Below, one piece after another: positions 1-9,219 of a stretch of 49,502 bases of DNA. Below the pieces are notes generated by a model. It did no database searches. It was not told where the DNA came from and was given only the letters and a program-made list of their open reading frames with translations. Position 1 is the stretch's first letter. Each line of letters begins with the position of its first letter. The DNA is taken from the NCBI GenBank assembly GCA_021784755.1, contig JAJYHM010000058.1, positions 1-49,502 of the forward strand, in the 5' to 3' direction. Source of the DNA: Pseudomonadota bacterium. Lineage in GTDB: Bacteria > Pseudomonadota > Gammaproteobacteria > Acidiferrobacterales > Acidiferrobacteraceae. The translations under genes and the position numbers were made by a program.

Positions 1-662
1 GTCTCCGCCGAATCGACGAGCATGGTCGCGGGGCCCGCGAGCCGCGCGAGCAGGGGCTTTAGCAAGGGGTAATGCGTACAGCCAAGCACCAGGGTATCGA
101 CCCCCTGAGCGAGCACAGGCCGCAGGTATTCGCGGGCGGTGAGTTCCGTGACGGGATGGTCGAGCCAACCCTCCTCCACGAGCGGCGCAAACAAAGGGCA
201 GGCCTGGGACACAACACGCGCATCGGGGGCGTGCACACCGATCGCGCGCTCGTAGGCCCCCGAGCTCACCGTAGTGAGGGTCGCGAGCACGCCTATGCGC
301 CGCGAGCGGCTCGAGGCGGCGGCGGCCCGCGCACCGGCGTCGAGCACGTCCACTACCGGGACCGGGGACAGGTTCGTCACGACCGGGAGAGCGACCGCCG
401 CCATGGTGTTGCAAGCGACAACCAGCATCTTGACGTCGCGCTTGAGCAGAAAATCCGTGATCTGCGCGGCGTAACCGGCGACCGTCGCCTGCGATTTCGT
501 TCCATAGGGAAGTCGGGCGGTGTCCCCGAAATACACGATGCGCTCATTGGGGAGGGCCGCCATCAAGGCATGCGCGACCGTAAGCCCGCCGATACCTGAA
601 TCGAATACCCCTATGGGCCGGTCGCGGTTCACGACGAGACGAGCGCGTCTGCCGCGGAGCAC
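1..662 (-). CDS. murI: Glutamate racemase, C-terminal end cut by window edge
   Basis: Interconverts L- and D-glutamate in the cytoplasm to supply D-Glu for peptidoglycan. Read on the minus strand, the N-terminal region contains GVFDSGIGGLT and VACNT (first catalytic Cys), and near the window edge LGCTHYP (second catalytic Cys), the two-cysteine signature of the family. About 220 residues are present and the last part lies outside the window. The start is uncertain: GTG at 662 has AAAGG about 6 nt upstream and is preferred, while GTG at 632, ten codons later, sits directly before the conserved RPIGVFDSG and is also possible. pilU lies downstream on the map, in the same orientation. Confidence 0.9.
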   Translation of the reverse strand, partial: MLRGRRARLVVNRDRPIGVFDSGIGGLTVAHALMAALPNERIVYFGDTARLPYGTKSQATVAGYAAQITDFLLKRDVKMLVVACNTMAAVALPVVTNLSPVPVVDVLDAGARAAAASSRSRRIGVLATLTTVSSGAYERAIGVHAPDARVVSQACPLFAPLVEEGWLDHPVTELTAREYLRPVLAQGVDTLVLGCTHYPLLKPLLARLAGPATMLVDSAE

Positions 663-749
663 GCGCACCTTTCGCAATGGAGGACGGGGATCAGCACGGC
701 GGCATGTTACCAGCTATGGCGCGTAAATGCAGCGCGACGGATGGTTCCA

Positions 750-1862
750 CTAGTAGGTCATATTGCGCAGAGAATCGCCGAGCCCGCCCTCTTTTGCGCT
801 CTTGCTGTTCAGTTTGATACGCAGCCTGAGGTCGTTTTGCGAATCGGCATTGAGCATGGCCTCCTCGTAACCTATGAGGCCCGCCTCAAACAAGCCGAAC
901 AAGGCCTGATCGAAGGTCTGCATGCCCGCTTCCTCAGACTTGGCCATGAGTTCCTTGATGCTGTGGATCTCACCTTTCAGGACGAGGTCCGCGATCAAGG
1001 GCGTGTTGATCATGATCTCGACCGCCGCGACCCGCCCCTTGCCATCCTTTCGCGGTATAAGGCGCTGCGAAACCACGGCCTTCAGGTTCAGGGAAAGGTC
1101 CATCAGCAGTTGGCTGCGCCGGTCCTCCGGGAAAAAGTTGATGATGCGATCGAGCGCCTGATTCGCGCTATTGGCGTGCAGCGTGGTGAGACATAAGTGG
1201 CCGGTCTCGGCGAACGCGATCGCGTAGTCCATCGTCTCGCGGGACCGCACCTCGCCTATGAGGATCACATCGGGCGCCTGCCGCAGGGTGTTCTTCAACG
1301 CGGTATCGAACGAGTCCGTGTCGACCCCCACCTCCCGCTGCGTGATGATGCAGCTCTTGTGCTCATGCACAAACTCGATCGGATCCTCAATCGTAATGAT
1401 GTGGCCACTCGAATATTCGTTGCGGTACCCCACCATGGCGGCAAGCGATGTGGACTTACCGGAGCCCGTGGCGCCGACGAAGATCACGAGTCCGCGCTTG
1501 GTGAGGGCAATATCCTTAAGGACCGCCGGGAGATTCAATTCCTCGAAGTGCGGGATGCGGGTCTCGATCTTGCGCAACACCATCCCCACCCGCTGCTGCT
1601 GACGAAAGACGTTGACGCGAAACCGCCCCACACCTTGCGGACTGATCGCGAAATTGCACTCGTTCGTTTCCTCGAACTCGGCGCGCTGCTCCTCGTTCAT
1701 GATGCTATAAACGAACTGACGGGCCTGCTCGGCGCTGAGCGGCTGGCGCGTCACCGGCGTGAGACTTCCATCCACGCGCAAACTCGGCGCGACCCCGGCT
1801 GTGATATACAGGTCCGAGGCCCGCTTCTCGACCATAAGCCGTAGGAGATCGAGGAAGCCCAT
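750..1862 (-). CDS. pilU: Type IV pilus retraction ATPase PilU
   Basis: Accessory hexameric ATPase that works with PilT to depolymerise type IV pili at the inner membrane. The 370-residue protein starts with the PilT/PilU N-domain (KRASDLYITAG) and has Walker A GATGSGKST near residue 130, an Asp box, Walker B ILIGEVR and the AGMQTFDQ (AIRAEG-type) retraction motif near the C-terminus. Length and the adjacent pilT paralogue favour PilU over PilT. The ATG at 1862 follows GGAGGTAGG and lies 2 nt after the pilT stop, so the two are surely co-transcribed as pilTU. Confidence 0.95.
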   Translation of the reverse strand: MGFLDLLRLMVEKRASDLYITAGVAPSLRVDGSLTPVTRQPLSAEQARQFVYSIMNEEQRAEFEETNECNFAISPQGVGRFRVNVFRQQQRVGMVLRKIETRIPHFEELNLPAVLKDIALTKRGLVIFVGATGSGKSTSLAAMVGYRNEYSSGHIITIEDPIEFVHEHKSCIITQREVGVDTDSFDTALKNTLRQAPDVILIGEVRSRETMDYAIAFAETGHLCLTTLHANSANQALDRIINFFPEDRRSQLLMDLSLNLKAVVSQRLIPRKDGKGRVAAVEIMINTPLIADLVLKGEIHSIKELMAKSEEAGMQTFDQALFGLFEAGLIGYEEAMLNADSQNDLRLRIKLNSKSAKEGGLGDSLRNMTY

Positions 1863-1863
1863 C

Positions 1864-2934
1864 CTACCTCCGCGCGGCGGCGGGCGCCGCGTTGTTATTC
1901 GTGAACGAGTCTTTGTTGGCCGCCTTGCTGCGCGCCTCCTCGATCGACACCTGACGCGACCGCACCAACTCCGTGAGACACTGATCGAGGGTCTGCATAC
2001 CCGCCGACTGGCTGGTTTGAATCGCCGAATACATCTGTGCGATCTTGTTTTCGCGTATGAGGTTGCGGATCGCCGGCGTGCCGATCATGATCTCGTGGGC
2101 GGCCACACGGCCACCGCCGACCTTTTTCAGAAGCGTCTGCGAGATCACGGCGCGCAGGGATTCCGACAGCATCGAACGCACCATCTCCTTCTCGGCGGCC
2201 GGGAACACGTCGACCACGCGATCTATGGTCTTGGCGGCGGAACTCGTGTGCAAGGTGGCGAACACGAGGTGACCGGTCTCAGCCGCGGTGAGCGCCAGGC
2301 GGATGGTCTCCAGATCGCGCAATTCACCCACCAGGATCACATCCGGATCTTCACGCAGCGCCGAACGCAAGGCGTTTTCGAAACCAAGTGTGTCGCGATG
2401 GACCTCGCGCTGATTGATGAGGCAGTTCTTGCTCGTATGCACGAACTCGATCGGGTCCTCGATCGTCAGGATGTGTTCGCGCCGACTCTCGTTGACGTGG
2501 TCTATCATGGCCGCGAGAGTGGTCGACTTGCCTGATCCCGTGGGCCCGGTCACGAGAACGATACCGCGCGGCTGGTCGGCGATCTGCTTGAAAATTCCGG
2601 GCGCGTTCAATTGCTCGAGGGTCAGCACCTTGGACGGGATGGTCCGGAACACCGCGCCTGGGCCGCGGTTCTGATTGAAGGCATTGACGCGAAAGCGCGC
2701 AAGGTTCGGCAGCTCGAACGAGAAATCACATTCGAGCCGTTCCTCGTACTCCTTTTGCTGCTTGTCGTTCATGATATCGTAGACCATATTGTGCACGGCG
2801 CGCTCATCCAAGGGGTCTACGTTGATGCGCCTGACGTCTCCATCGACGCGGATAAGGGGTGGCAGTCCGGCCGAAAGATGCAAATCCGACGCGTTCTGTT
2901 TGTAGGCGAAGGCCAGGAGTTCCGCGATATCCAT
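1864..2934 (-). CDS. pilT: Type IV pilus retraction ATPase PilT
   Basis: Hexameric motor that powers pilus retraction (twitching motility, DNA uptake). The 356-residue product starts MDIAELLAF and has the N-domain ASDLHLSAG, Walker A GPTGSGKST, Walker B ILVGELRD, and AGMQTLDQ near the C-terminus. An open frame continues upstream to 3195, but that extension has no family similarity and would run into the divergent proC, so the ATG at 2934, matching the canonical PilT N-terminus, is chosen. In many gammaproteobacteria yggS lies between pilT and proC. Here only 105 bp separate them and yggS is absent. Confidence 0.95.
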   Translation of the reverse strand: MDIAELLAFAYKQNASDLHLSAGLPPLIRVDGDVRRINVDPLDERAVHNMVYDIMNDKQQKEYEERLECDFSFELPNLARFRVNAFNQNRGPGAVFRTIPSKVLTLEQLNAPGIFKQIADQPRGIVLVTGPTGSGKSTTLAAMIDHVNESRREHILTIEDPIEFVHTSKNCLINQREVHRDTLGFENALRSALREDPDVILVGELRDLETIRLALTAAETGHLVFATLHTSSAAKTIDRVVDVFPAAEKEMVRSMLSESLRAVISQTLLKKVGGGRVAAHEIMIGTPAIRNLIRENKIAQMYSAIQTSQSAGMQTLDQCLTELVRSRQVSIEEARSKAANKDSFTNNNAAPAAARR

Positions 2935-3039
2935 GAGTCGTAAGCCACCAGGATGGAGAAGGTCTTTGAAGTATAACGGGCAGAAACGCAGAGACAAGGC
3001 GGGCTTTTCCTGGACGACGAGTCCCCTTACACTGAGCTC

Positions 3040-3861
3040 ATGCACAACCTCTCGATAGGTATCATAGGCGCAGGCAATATGGGCCTCGCGCTGGCGTCGG
3101 GGCTCAGGGCGAAAGTGACGCCGGGGCGGCTTGCGGTCTCCGATCCACATCCCGACAAACGGCAGAAAATCCAAGAGATGGGGCTTACCGTCCACGCCGA
3201 CAACGACGCCCTGGTGACGAATGCCGACCTCCTCGTGCTCGCGGTCAAACCCCAGGGGCTGCGGGCGCTCTGCGTGGCGATCGCGCCGGCAGTCCAGCGC
3301 CGGCAGCCGCTGATAATCTCGGTGGCGGCGGGCGTGCGCACGGCCGATATAGACCGTTGGCTTGGGGGCGGGGTCGCCACCGTCCGCGCTATGCCCAACA
3401 CGCCGGCCTTGATCAACGCCGGCGTAAGCGTGCTATGGGCAAACGATCGCGTAACCCAGGCGCAGCGGGATGCGGCGACCGCCGTGCTCGCCGCCGTATC
3501 CGAGGTGTTCTGGGTGGCAGACGAGGGGCTCATGGACGCGGCCACGGCGGTCTCCGGCAGCGGGCCCGCCTACCTCTTCCTGTTAATCGAGGCGCTCACC
3601 GCGGCCGGCGTTAGAGCCGGCCTCCCCCGCGAGCTCTGCGCCGCCCTGGCAGCGGGGACTGCGGCGGGTGCCGCGCGCATGGCGCAGAACGCCCCAGGGG
3701 ATGCCGCCCTGCTGCGCGCACGGGTGACCTCGCCCGGAGGTACCACCGAGCAGGCCATCAAGCGCCTACTCGACGACGGCTTCATGGAGATGTTCGCACG
3801 CGCCATACAGGCAGCCTGCGACCGCTCACGGACACTCGGCGAACAGCTGGGGGCCACATGA
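3040..3861 (+). CDS. proC: Pyrroline-5-carboxylate reductase
   Basis: Last step of proline synthesis: NAD(P)H reduction of 1-pyrroline-5-carboxylate. The 273-residue protein has an N-terminal Rossmann motif GIIGAGNMG and the C-terminal ProC signature region (GSGPAYLF, then TSPGGTTEQAI). Length is normal for the family. It is divergent from pilT across about 105 bp and overlaps yggT by 4 nt (ATGA), which indicates translational coupling. No strong ribosome site is visible before the ATG at 3040. Confidence 0.96.
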   Translation: MHNLSIGIIGAGNMGLALASGLRAKVTPGRLAVSDPHPDKRQKIQEMGLTVHADNDALVTNADLLVLAVKPQGLRALCVAIAPAVQRRQPLIISVAAGVRTADIDRWLGGGVATVRAMPNTPALINAGVSVLWANDRVTQAQRDAATAVLAAVSEVFWVADEGLMDAATAVSGSGPAYLFLLIEALTAAGVRAGLPRELCAALAAGTAAGAARMAQNAPGDAALLRARVTSPGGTTEQAIKRLLDDGFMEMFARAIQAACDRSRTLGEQLGAT

Positions 3862-4430
3862 GCTACCTAAGTCAGGCCCTGGCCTTTCTAGTCGACACCC
3901 TGTTTGGGATGTATATCCTCTTGGTGTTACTGCGTTTCCTGCTGCAGCTCACCCATGCCGACTTCTACAACCCCTTCAGTCAGTTCATCGTGCGCGTGAC
4001 CAACGGCCCGCTCATGCCGCTTAGGCGGCTGATACCGGGCGTCTATGGGATTGATTTCGCATCGGCTGTGCTGCTGATCATGCTCGAGGCCGTGCGCATC
4101 ACCTTGATGACGCTTCTAGGCGATCAAACCCCTCGATTCGCGGGCATCCTGATCCTGAGCTTCGCTGACCTGATCCAGCTCATCCTCTATGTCCTGATCG
4201 GCGCAGTTTTCGTGCGGGTACTCATGAGCTGGGTCAGCCCGTATGGCGATCATCCCTTCACAGACCTCGCCGCGCATCTGACCGAACCATTCATGCGCCC
4301 GGCCCGGCGCCTGCTGCCTCTGATCTCGGGGATAGACCTTTCGCCCGTGCTCGTGGTCATAGGGCTCGAGCTCGTCGCCATACTCGTCGTGCACCCGCTC
4401 CACCATCTCGGTCGCGTGCTCCTGACGTGA
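3858..4430 (+). CDS. yggT: YggT family integral membrane protein
   Basis: Small inner-membrane protein of the YGGT family. About 190 residues hold two tandem YGGT repeats, each a membrane helix followed by an NPF/P-rich segment (NPFSQFIVRVTNGPL in the first, TEPFMRPARRLLP in the second). The family has been linked to membrane and osmotic processes, but the biochemical role is not established. The gene overlaps proC by 4 nt, the usual arrangement. The expected downstream yggU (DUF167) gene is not seen. Instead about 270 bp without a convincing gene follow. Confidence 0.9.
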   Translation: MSYLSQALAFLVDTLFGMYILLVLLRFLLQLTHADFYNPFSQFIVRVTNGPLMPLRRLIPGVYGIDFASAVLLIMLEAVRITLMTLLGDQTPRFAGILILSFADLIQLILYVLIGAVFVRVLMSWVSPYGDHPFTDLAAHLTEPFMRPARRLLPLISGIDLSPVLVVIGLELVAILVVHPLHHLGRVLLT

Positions 4431-4698
4431 CAGCCCCCCGGGAATGCCTGTCCTCGCGGATTCGGTTCCTGCTGCGCGGAAACCGGCCCATGCCGCCTTA
4501 CAGCCACGCAGGACTTAGCGCCTTGCCCCAGACGCGCCCTGCCCGTCCCGCGATCAACCGCTTGCCCGCCCACATAAAGACGCGGGCCGCCGCGCTGCAT
4601 GTGGTGGGTAATCAGGCTAAAGTTCGCCGACCCACCCAGGAGAAGCAGAACCAGGCGCCATCCCGCCCCGGCCTCGATACCGGGGCCTTCCGCACCCC

Positions 4699-5187
4699 AT
4701 GAGGAAGCGGATCGCGGCCCTCGCGCTCGAGTTGCTCGCGGCGGCTGCCCTCATCCTGGCCGGCAACGCCTATCTCACGCGCGGCGCCTCCGGGGGCCGC
4801 GCCCCTGCCCTCCCCCAGGCATCCCTGAACGGGCGCGCCCCGCGCCTGGGGGCCGGCAAGCCGGTCCTGGTCGATTTCTTCGCAGACTGGTGTCCCATCT
4901 GCCGCGCAGATCAAGGAGCGGTGCAGGCGGTCGCCCGCCGCGCGACGGTCGTGGTCGTAGCAACCCAGTCCAAGACCTCGGCGATCCGGGCCTTTGCCAA
5001 GCGCCATCACTGGCGGACGCCTGTCATCTTCGATGCCGACGGCCGCCTTGCCCGACGTTATGGTGCGCGCGTCCTGCCGATGGCTTTCATTCTCGGACCG
5101 CACGGCACTATCCGCTTCGTCGTGGCCGGTTACACGACCGAGGCGGGCCTACGCGCACGACTATGGCTCGCTGGCGTCGGCCTCTAG
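4699..5187 (+). CDS. Membrane-anchored thioredoxin-fold protein (TlpA/ScsD-like)
   Basis: Probable periplasmic thiol-disulfide oxidoreductase. The 162-residue protein begins with a basic tip and one hydrophobic segment (about residues 5-23) that should anchor or export it. A thioredoxin fold follows, with WCPIC (CxxC) near residue 68 and the cis-proline region VLPMAFILG. The short WCPIC domain resembles the TlpA/DsbE/ScsD group rather than cytoplasmic thioredoxin. It sits between yggT and a cytoplasmic thioredoxin gene. The substrate cannot be told from sequence; cytochrome c maturation or copper/oxidative stress proteins are typical for the family. Confidence 0.8.
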   Translation: MRKRIAALALELLAAAALILAGNAYLTRGASGGRAPALPQASLNGRAPRLGAGKPVLVDFFADWCPICRADQGAVQAVARRATVVVVATQSKTSAIRAFAKRHHWRTPVIFDADGRLARRYGARVLPMAFILGPHGTIRFVVAGYTTEAGLRARLWLAGVGL

Positions 5188-5193
5188 CGCCCC

Positions 5194-5373
5194 CTACCCC
5201 GAATCGTTCAGCTGCCGGCGGTAGTACCAGCGCTGAATGATCACGAGCAGCGCCGCACCCAAAAAAGCGCCGGCCGGGAGCCAGGCCAGAGGCGGCGGCA
5301 GGAACTCCGCGCACAGCCACCCGGCCACCGTATAAAAAACGGGCAAGACCTCGTACAGAAATCTCGGATACAC
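5194..5373 (-). CDS. Small hydrophobic membrane protein, 59 residues
   Basis: No family recognised. The frame read leftward from GTG at 5373 has GGAGG spaced 6 nt upstream, which decides the start, and ends at TAG 5194. The product has two hydrophobic segments (about residues 7-22 and 27-45) separated by a proline-rich turn, then a basic, Tyr/Arg-rich tail (QRWYYRRQL), a topology with both ends cytoplasmic. It lies convergent to the TlpA-like gene and divergent from the thioredoxin gene at 5493. The strong ribosome site and the membrane pattern support a real gene. Confidence 0.55.
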   Translation of the reverse strand: MYPRFLYEVLPVFYTVAGWLCAEFLPPPLAWLPAGAFLGAALLVIIQRWYYRRQLNDSG

Positions 5374-5492
5374 ACCCCACCTCCCCCAGGTGCCCCCTGC
5401 CCTTGCAAGCGATATGCCGTTCGTGTCCCGCGCGATGCGCGTCCGGAACCTCTTGCTTGTTGTATGATGGCTACTCACCCAGGAGAGATATT

Positions 5493-5906
5493 ATGGCCAC
5501 GATTGAGGCAACCAAGGCAAATTTCGAGCAACTGATCGACGAGAACGCGTTCGTCATTGTCGATTTCTGGGCACCTTGGTGCGCTCCGTGCCGGGCCTTC
5601 GGGCCCATCTTCGAGGAGGCCTCGGAGCGGCACAAGGACATCGTCTTCGTCAAGATCAACACCGAGGCCGAGACCGAGCTTGCCGCCCATTTCCAGGTCC
5701 GCTCCATCCCGACCCTCATGATCTTCCGTGACCAGATTATTCTGTTCGCCCAGCCCGGCAGCCTTCCCAAGCAGGCCCTCGAAGACGTCATAGGGCAGGT
5801 CCGCGAAGTGGACATGGACCAGGTGCGCCGCGAGGTGGCAGACGAGGCCGAGCACGACCACGGGTGTTGCGGTCATGACCACGGCGACGGGGACCATCAC
5901 CATTAG
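5493..5906 (+). CDS. Thioredoxin with histidine-rich C-terminal tail
   Basis: Cytoplasmic thioredoxin-fold protein of 137 residues. The active site WCAPC lies near residue 30 and the cis-Pro motif SIPTLMIF follows about 40 residues later, both as in canonical thioredoxins. The ATG at 5493 follows AGGAGAG, and the upstream in-frame extension is not thioredoxin-like. After the core, about 30 residues form an acidic and His/Cys-rich tail (EHDHGCCGHDHGDGDHHH), which looks like a metal-binding appendage (Ni, Zn, Co or Cu). Reduction of protein disulfides is the family role; the tail may add metal storage or metal-dependent regulation. Confidence 0.88.
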   Translation: MATIEATKANFEQLIDENAFVIVDFWAPWCAPCRAFGPIFEEASERHKDIVFVKINTEAETELAAHFQVRSIPTLMIFRDQIILFAQPGSLPKQALEDVIGQVREVDMDQVRREVADEAEHDHGCCGHDHGDGDHHH

Positions 5907-5966
5907 GCCATTGCGACCCCAACCTTGAGCCAGTACACTGCGGGCTTTGCGTGATCCCGTGGATTC

Positions 5967-7112
5967 GTGAAGCCCATTCCCCCAGATTCCGTGGGACTGG
6001 TGACCCCAGCCCGCTTGCGATTTCCGGAGCCGCTGGCACTCGCAAGCGGCGGCGTCCTGGCGAACTATGAACTCGTTTACGAGACCTATGGGACGCTGAA
6101 CGCCGAGGCAAGCAATGCTGTGCTCGTCTGCCATGCCTTGAGCGGCAGCCATCACGTCGCCGGTTACCATAGCGAAGACGACAAAAGGCCGGGTTGGTGG
6201 GAACACCACGTCGGTCCCGGCAAAAGCCTCGACACCCAGCGCTTCTTCGTCGTGGCCTGCAACAACCTCGGCAGCTGCTTTGGTTCGACGGGCCCGGCAT
6301 CGATCAACCCGGCGACCGGTCGCGCCTTTGGCCCGGATTTTCCCATGGTGACGGTTCGCGACTGGGTCGAAAGCCAGGCACGGCTCGCCGATCGGCTTGG
6401 GATTCGCCGGTGGGCGGCGGTCGTGGGGGGCAGCCTCGGGGGCATGCAGGCCCTGCAGTGGGCGATCGACTACCCTGAGCGCGTGGCGCACGCCATCATC
6501 ATCGCCGCGGCTCCTAAGCTCACCGCCCAAAACATCGCCTTTAACGAGGTGGCCCGGCAAGCGATACTGACCGATCCCGACTTTCATGACGGGCGGTTCT
6601 ATGACCATAGCACGGAGCCCCGCCGGGGCTTGCGCATAGCGCGCATGCTGGGACACATCACCTATCTCTCCGATGACATCATGCGCGAGAAATTTGGCCG
6701 CGATCTGCGGGGAGGCAAGATCAACTTCGATTACCAGGTGGCCTTCGAGGTCGAAAGTTACCTGCGCTATCAAGCCGACAGCTTCGTGGGGCACTTCGAC
6801 GCGAACACCTACCTGCTCATGACCAAGGCCCTCGATTATTTCGACCCGGCGGGCAACACGGACGGGCGCCTCGCGGCCGCTCTTGCACCCGTGAAGGCCG
6901 ACACCCTGGTGCTGGCCTTCACAAGCGACTGGCGATTCGCCCCGGCGCGGTCCCGCGAGATCGTCAAGGCCCTTCACGACAACGATCTCAACGTAAGTTA
7001 CGCGGAGATCAAGGCCGCCCACGGCCACGACGCCTTCCTGATGCCGATACCACGTTACGTCGAGATCCTCCGGTCCTATATGGATCGCGTATCCATGGGC
7101 CTCGCCACATGA
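5967..7112 (+). CDS. metX: Homoserine O-acyltransferase MetX
   Basis: Activates homoserine by acylation for methionine synthesis. The 381-residue alpha/beta-hydrolase protein carries the nucleophile elbow [10 protein letters not shown], and a C-terminal GHDAFL that supplies the catalytic His, with the Asp of the triad before it. Whether acetyl-CoA or succinyl-CoA is used cannot be decided by eye; many MetX proteins paired with MetW in Gammaproteobacteria use succinyl-CoA. Start is GTG at 5967 with a weak ribosome site. It overlaps metW by 4 nt, the standard metXW operon. Confidence 0.95.
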   Translation: MKPIPPDSVGLVTPARLRFPEPLALASGGVLANYELVYETYGTLNAEASNAVLVCHALSGSHHVAGYHSEDDKRPGWWEHHVGPGKSLDTQRFFVVACNNLGSCFGSTGPASINPATGRAFGPDFPMVTVRDWVESQARLADRLGIRRWAAVVGGSLGGMQALQWAIDYPERVAHAIIIAAAPKLTAQNIAFNEVARQAILTDPDFHDGRFYDHSTEPRRGLRIARMLGHITYLSDDIMREKFGRDLRGGKINFDYQVAFEVESYLRYQADSFVGHFDANTYLLMTKALDYFDPAGNTDGRLAAALAPVKADTLVLAFTSDWRFAPARSREIVKALHDNDLNVSYAEIKAAHGHDAFLMPIPRYVEILRSYMDRVSMGLAT

Positions 7113-7720
7113 GTCCGGTACGTCTCGACTTTCGTATCATCGGCGACTGGATCAAACCCCAGAGCCGCGTCCTGGATCTGGGTTGCGGCGATGGCTCTCT
7201 GCTCGCCTATCTCGCCCAAAGCAAGGGGGCGAGTGGCTATGGGCTCGAGATCGACGACGCCCATGTCAGTGAGTGCATCCGGCGTGGAGTCAACGTCATT
7301 CAGACCGACCTCGACGCGGGCCTGTCCGAGTTCGACGAGCGCTCGTTCGATTTCGTGGTGCTGTCACTCACCCTTCAGGCGGTGCGCTATCCCGACCGTC
7401 TGCTGCGGGAGATGCTGCGCGTGGGTACCGAGGGTATTGTCACCTTCCCCAACTTCGGCCACTGGCGCGCCCGCTGGCAACTCGGCGCCCTTGGCCGCAT
7501 GCCTGTGTCGGCAGCCCTTCCGCACGAGTGGTACAGCACACCAAACATCCACCTCTGCACGCTGCGCGATTTCGAGCGACTCTGCAAGCGCGAGGGAATA
7601 GAGATCCTCGAATCACAGGTGGTCGACCACGCCCACAGGCGGCGCCTCGCTTTGCGACTCTTTCCCAACACCCTAGGTGAAATCGCCCTCTACAGGTTTC
7701 GGCGTGCGCGACTACCTTAA
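7109..7720 (+). CDS. metW: Methionine biosynthesis protein MetW
   Basis: SAM-dependent methyltransferase-fold protein that is obligately paired with MetX; it stimulates or is required for MetX activity in several bacteria. The 203-residue product starts with [10 protein letters not shown] and has the SAM-binding glycine loop [11 protein letters not shown] near residue 24. The ATGA overlap with metX couples their translation. The 3' end overlaps the permease gene that follows. Confidence 0.95.
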   Translation: MSPVRLDFRIIGDWIKPQSRVLDLGCGDGSLLAYLAQSKGASGYGLEIDDAHVSECIRRGVNVIQTDLDAGLSEFDERSFDFVVLSLTLQAVRYPDRLLREMLRVGTEGIVTFPNFGHWRARWQLGALGRMPVSAALPHEWYSTPNIHLCTLRDFERLCKREGIEILESQVVDHAHRRRLALRLFPNTLGEIALYRFRRARLP

Positions 7721-9170
7721 GCGCCGTGACGTCCGCACGCGGCTCTTCTGGATAGCCGTCTTGTATGTGGCCGAGGGCCTGCCCTTTGGGCTCTTCAGCG
7801 ACGTCTTTCCGGTCGCGTTCCGCGAGGCCCATGCGCCACTCTCGGAGATCGGCGTGATAAGCCTCCTTGGGCTCCCCTGGACCCTCAAGTTCCTCTGGGC
7901 ACCCGCCATCGACCACTTCCGCCACCATCGCTTGTGGATGCTCGGCGCGGACCTGCTCATGGCGCTCGCCTTGGCGCATCTTGCCTGGGATCGCGGCGCG
8001 GGACCCGAGGCACTGGTGGCCATCGGGTTTTTCACAGTGTTCTCCTCGACCAACGACATCGCCATAGACGGCTACAGCCTCGAACTGCTTGAGGTCGAAG
8101 AGATGGGCATAGGTAACGGCCTGCGCATCGGCTTCTACCGCGCCGGCATGCTGGCCGCGGGCCTCGTACTGATCGCAAGCACCTATGTCGGTTGGCGCTA
8201 TGCCTATCTCCTTGCCGCCATCTTGTTGGTGGCCGACGGACTGGTCTGTCTGCGCGCCCCCAAGGAGCGGGTACGCCCGACCGTCGACCGGCAATCCCTC
8301 GGAGAGGAACTCGTCTCGTTGAGCCGTCGCCCCAAGGCGCTCGCCCTGGTGCTGGCCCTGCTCCTGGGCGCCCTGTGGCTTATCAACGACACCTTACATT
8401 GGTCGCGCAGCATCCCCCATCTGTTCGTCTACGCCATCGTGGTCGCCGTATTGGTCTGGGCAACGAGCCTCTGGCGGCACCATCCGGGGGTCCCGCAGGC
8501 CTCCGACGGCCCGCTCTTTGGAGCCTTGCTGGAAATGACGGCCCGTCCCGGGATCGCCGCCGTATTTGCCTTCATCGTCCTCTACAAACTGGGCGACAGC
8601 GCCATCGGCTTCATGATCAAACCGTTTTGGGTCGACCGCGGCTTCAGTGCCGCGCAGATCGGGACCGTCTCAGTCATAGCCGGGATAGGCCTGTCCATCC
8701 TCGGAGGGCTCGCCGGCGGCTACATCACAGACCGCATCGGGATCTATAGAGCCCTTTGGGCGCTCGGCCTCGTCCAGGTGCTCCCCAATCTCGGCTACGC
8801 GCTCTGCGCGCGCCTGCTGCCGCGCGCGAGCACGACAGCGGCGATCCCCATGGCTCACCAGATACTGCTCTACTCGGTGAGCGCCCTTGAATCGTTCGCC
8901 GCCGGCCTCGGCACAGCGGCCTTTCTGGCCTTCCTGATGGCGATCGTGCGCAAGGAACGCGCCGCCACAGAATACGCCCTGCTGTCCTCACTCTTCGCCA
9001 TCAGCCTGCGCCTGGCCGGTTTTGCGAGCGGCTTCGGGGCGCAAGACCTCGGCTACGCGCCCTACTTCCTGTTGACCTTCGTGCTGGCATTCCCTGCCTA
9101 CTTCTTCTTGCCGGCGGCCGGGCGCATGCTGGCCACCATGAACACCCGAACCGGAGAGCCCGCCGCATGA
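7704..9170 (+). CDS. Major facilitator superfamily permease, AmpG-like
   Basis: Polytopic inner-membrane transporter of about 488 residues with roughly 12-14 predicted helices. The segment ending YVAEGLPFGLF in the first helix and DIAIDGYSLELL after the fourth match AmpG-type permeases, which import anhydromuropeptides for peptidoglycan recycling; related members have other substrates, so the substrate stays open. GTG at 7704 is preferred (ACAGG upstream), overlapping metW by 17 nt; another GTG at 7677 would add nine residues. The gene is in line with metXW and may be co-transcribed. Confidence 0.8.
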   Translation: MRDYLKRRDVRTRLFWIAVLYVAEGLPFGLFSDVFPVAFREAHAPLSEIGVISLLGLPWTLKFLWAPAIDHFRHHRLWMLGADLLMALALAHLAWDRGAGPEALVAIGFFTVFSSTNDIAIDGYSLELLEVEEMGIGNGLRIGFYRAGMLAAGLVLIASTYVGWRYAYLLAAILLVADGLVCLRAPKERVRPTVDRQSLGEELVSLSRRPKALALVLALLLGALWLINDTLHWSRSIPHLFVYAIVVAVLVWATSLWRHHPGVPQASDGPLFGALLEMTARPGIAAVFAFIVLYKLGDSAIGFMIKPFWVDRGFSAAQIGTVSVIAGIGLSILGGLAGGYITDRIGIYRALWALGLVQVLPNLGYALCARLLPRASTTAAIPMAHQILLYSVSALESFAAGLGTAAFLAFLMAIVRKERAATEYALLSSLFAISLRLAGFASGFGAQDLGYAPYFLLTFVLAFPAYFFLPAAGRMLATMNTRTGEPAA

Positions 9171-9219
9171 AGACCGCATCAAAGACCCCCCAGGCCGGAC
9201 GCGGGGACCCCTAGCCGCC

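Noticed and set aside
2935-3195. N-terminal extension of PilT
   Set aside because: It would overlap the divergent proC, and the canonical PilT N-terminus starts exactly at 2934.
4427-4702. Open frame after yggT in the place of the expected DUF167 gene
   Set aside because: No DUF167 motif, composition rich in Pro/Arg, and no ribosome site beyond the overlap with yggT.
5475-7028. 517-codon open frame antisense to metX and the thioredoxin gene
   Set aside because: Both plus-strand genes are unmistakable with catalytic motifs; the antisense frame is low-complexity and lacks any domain.
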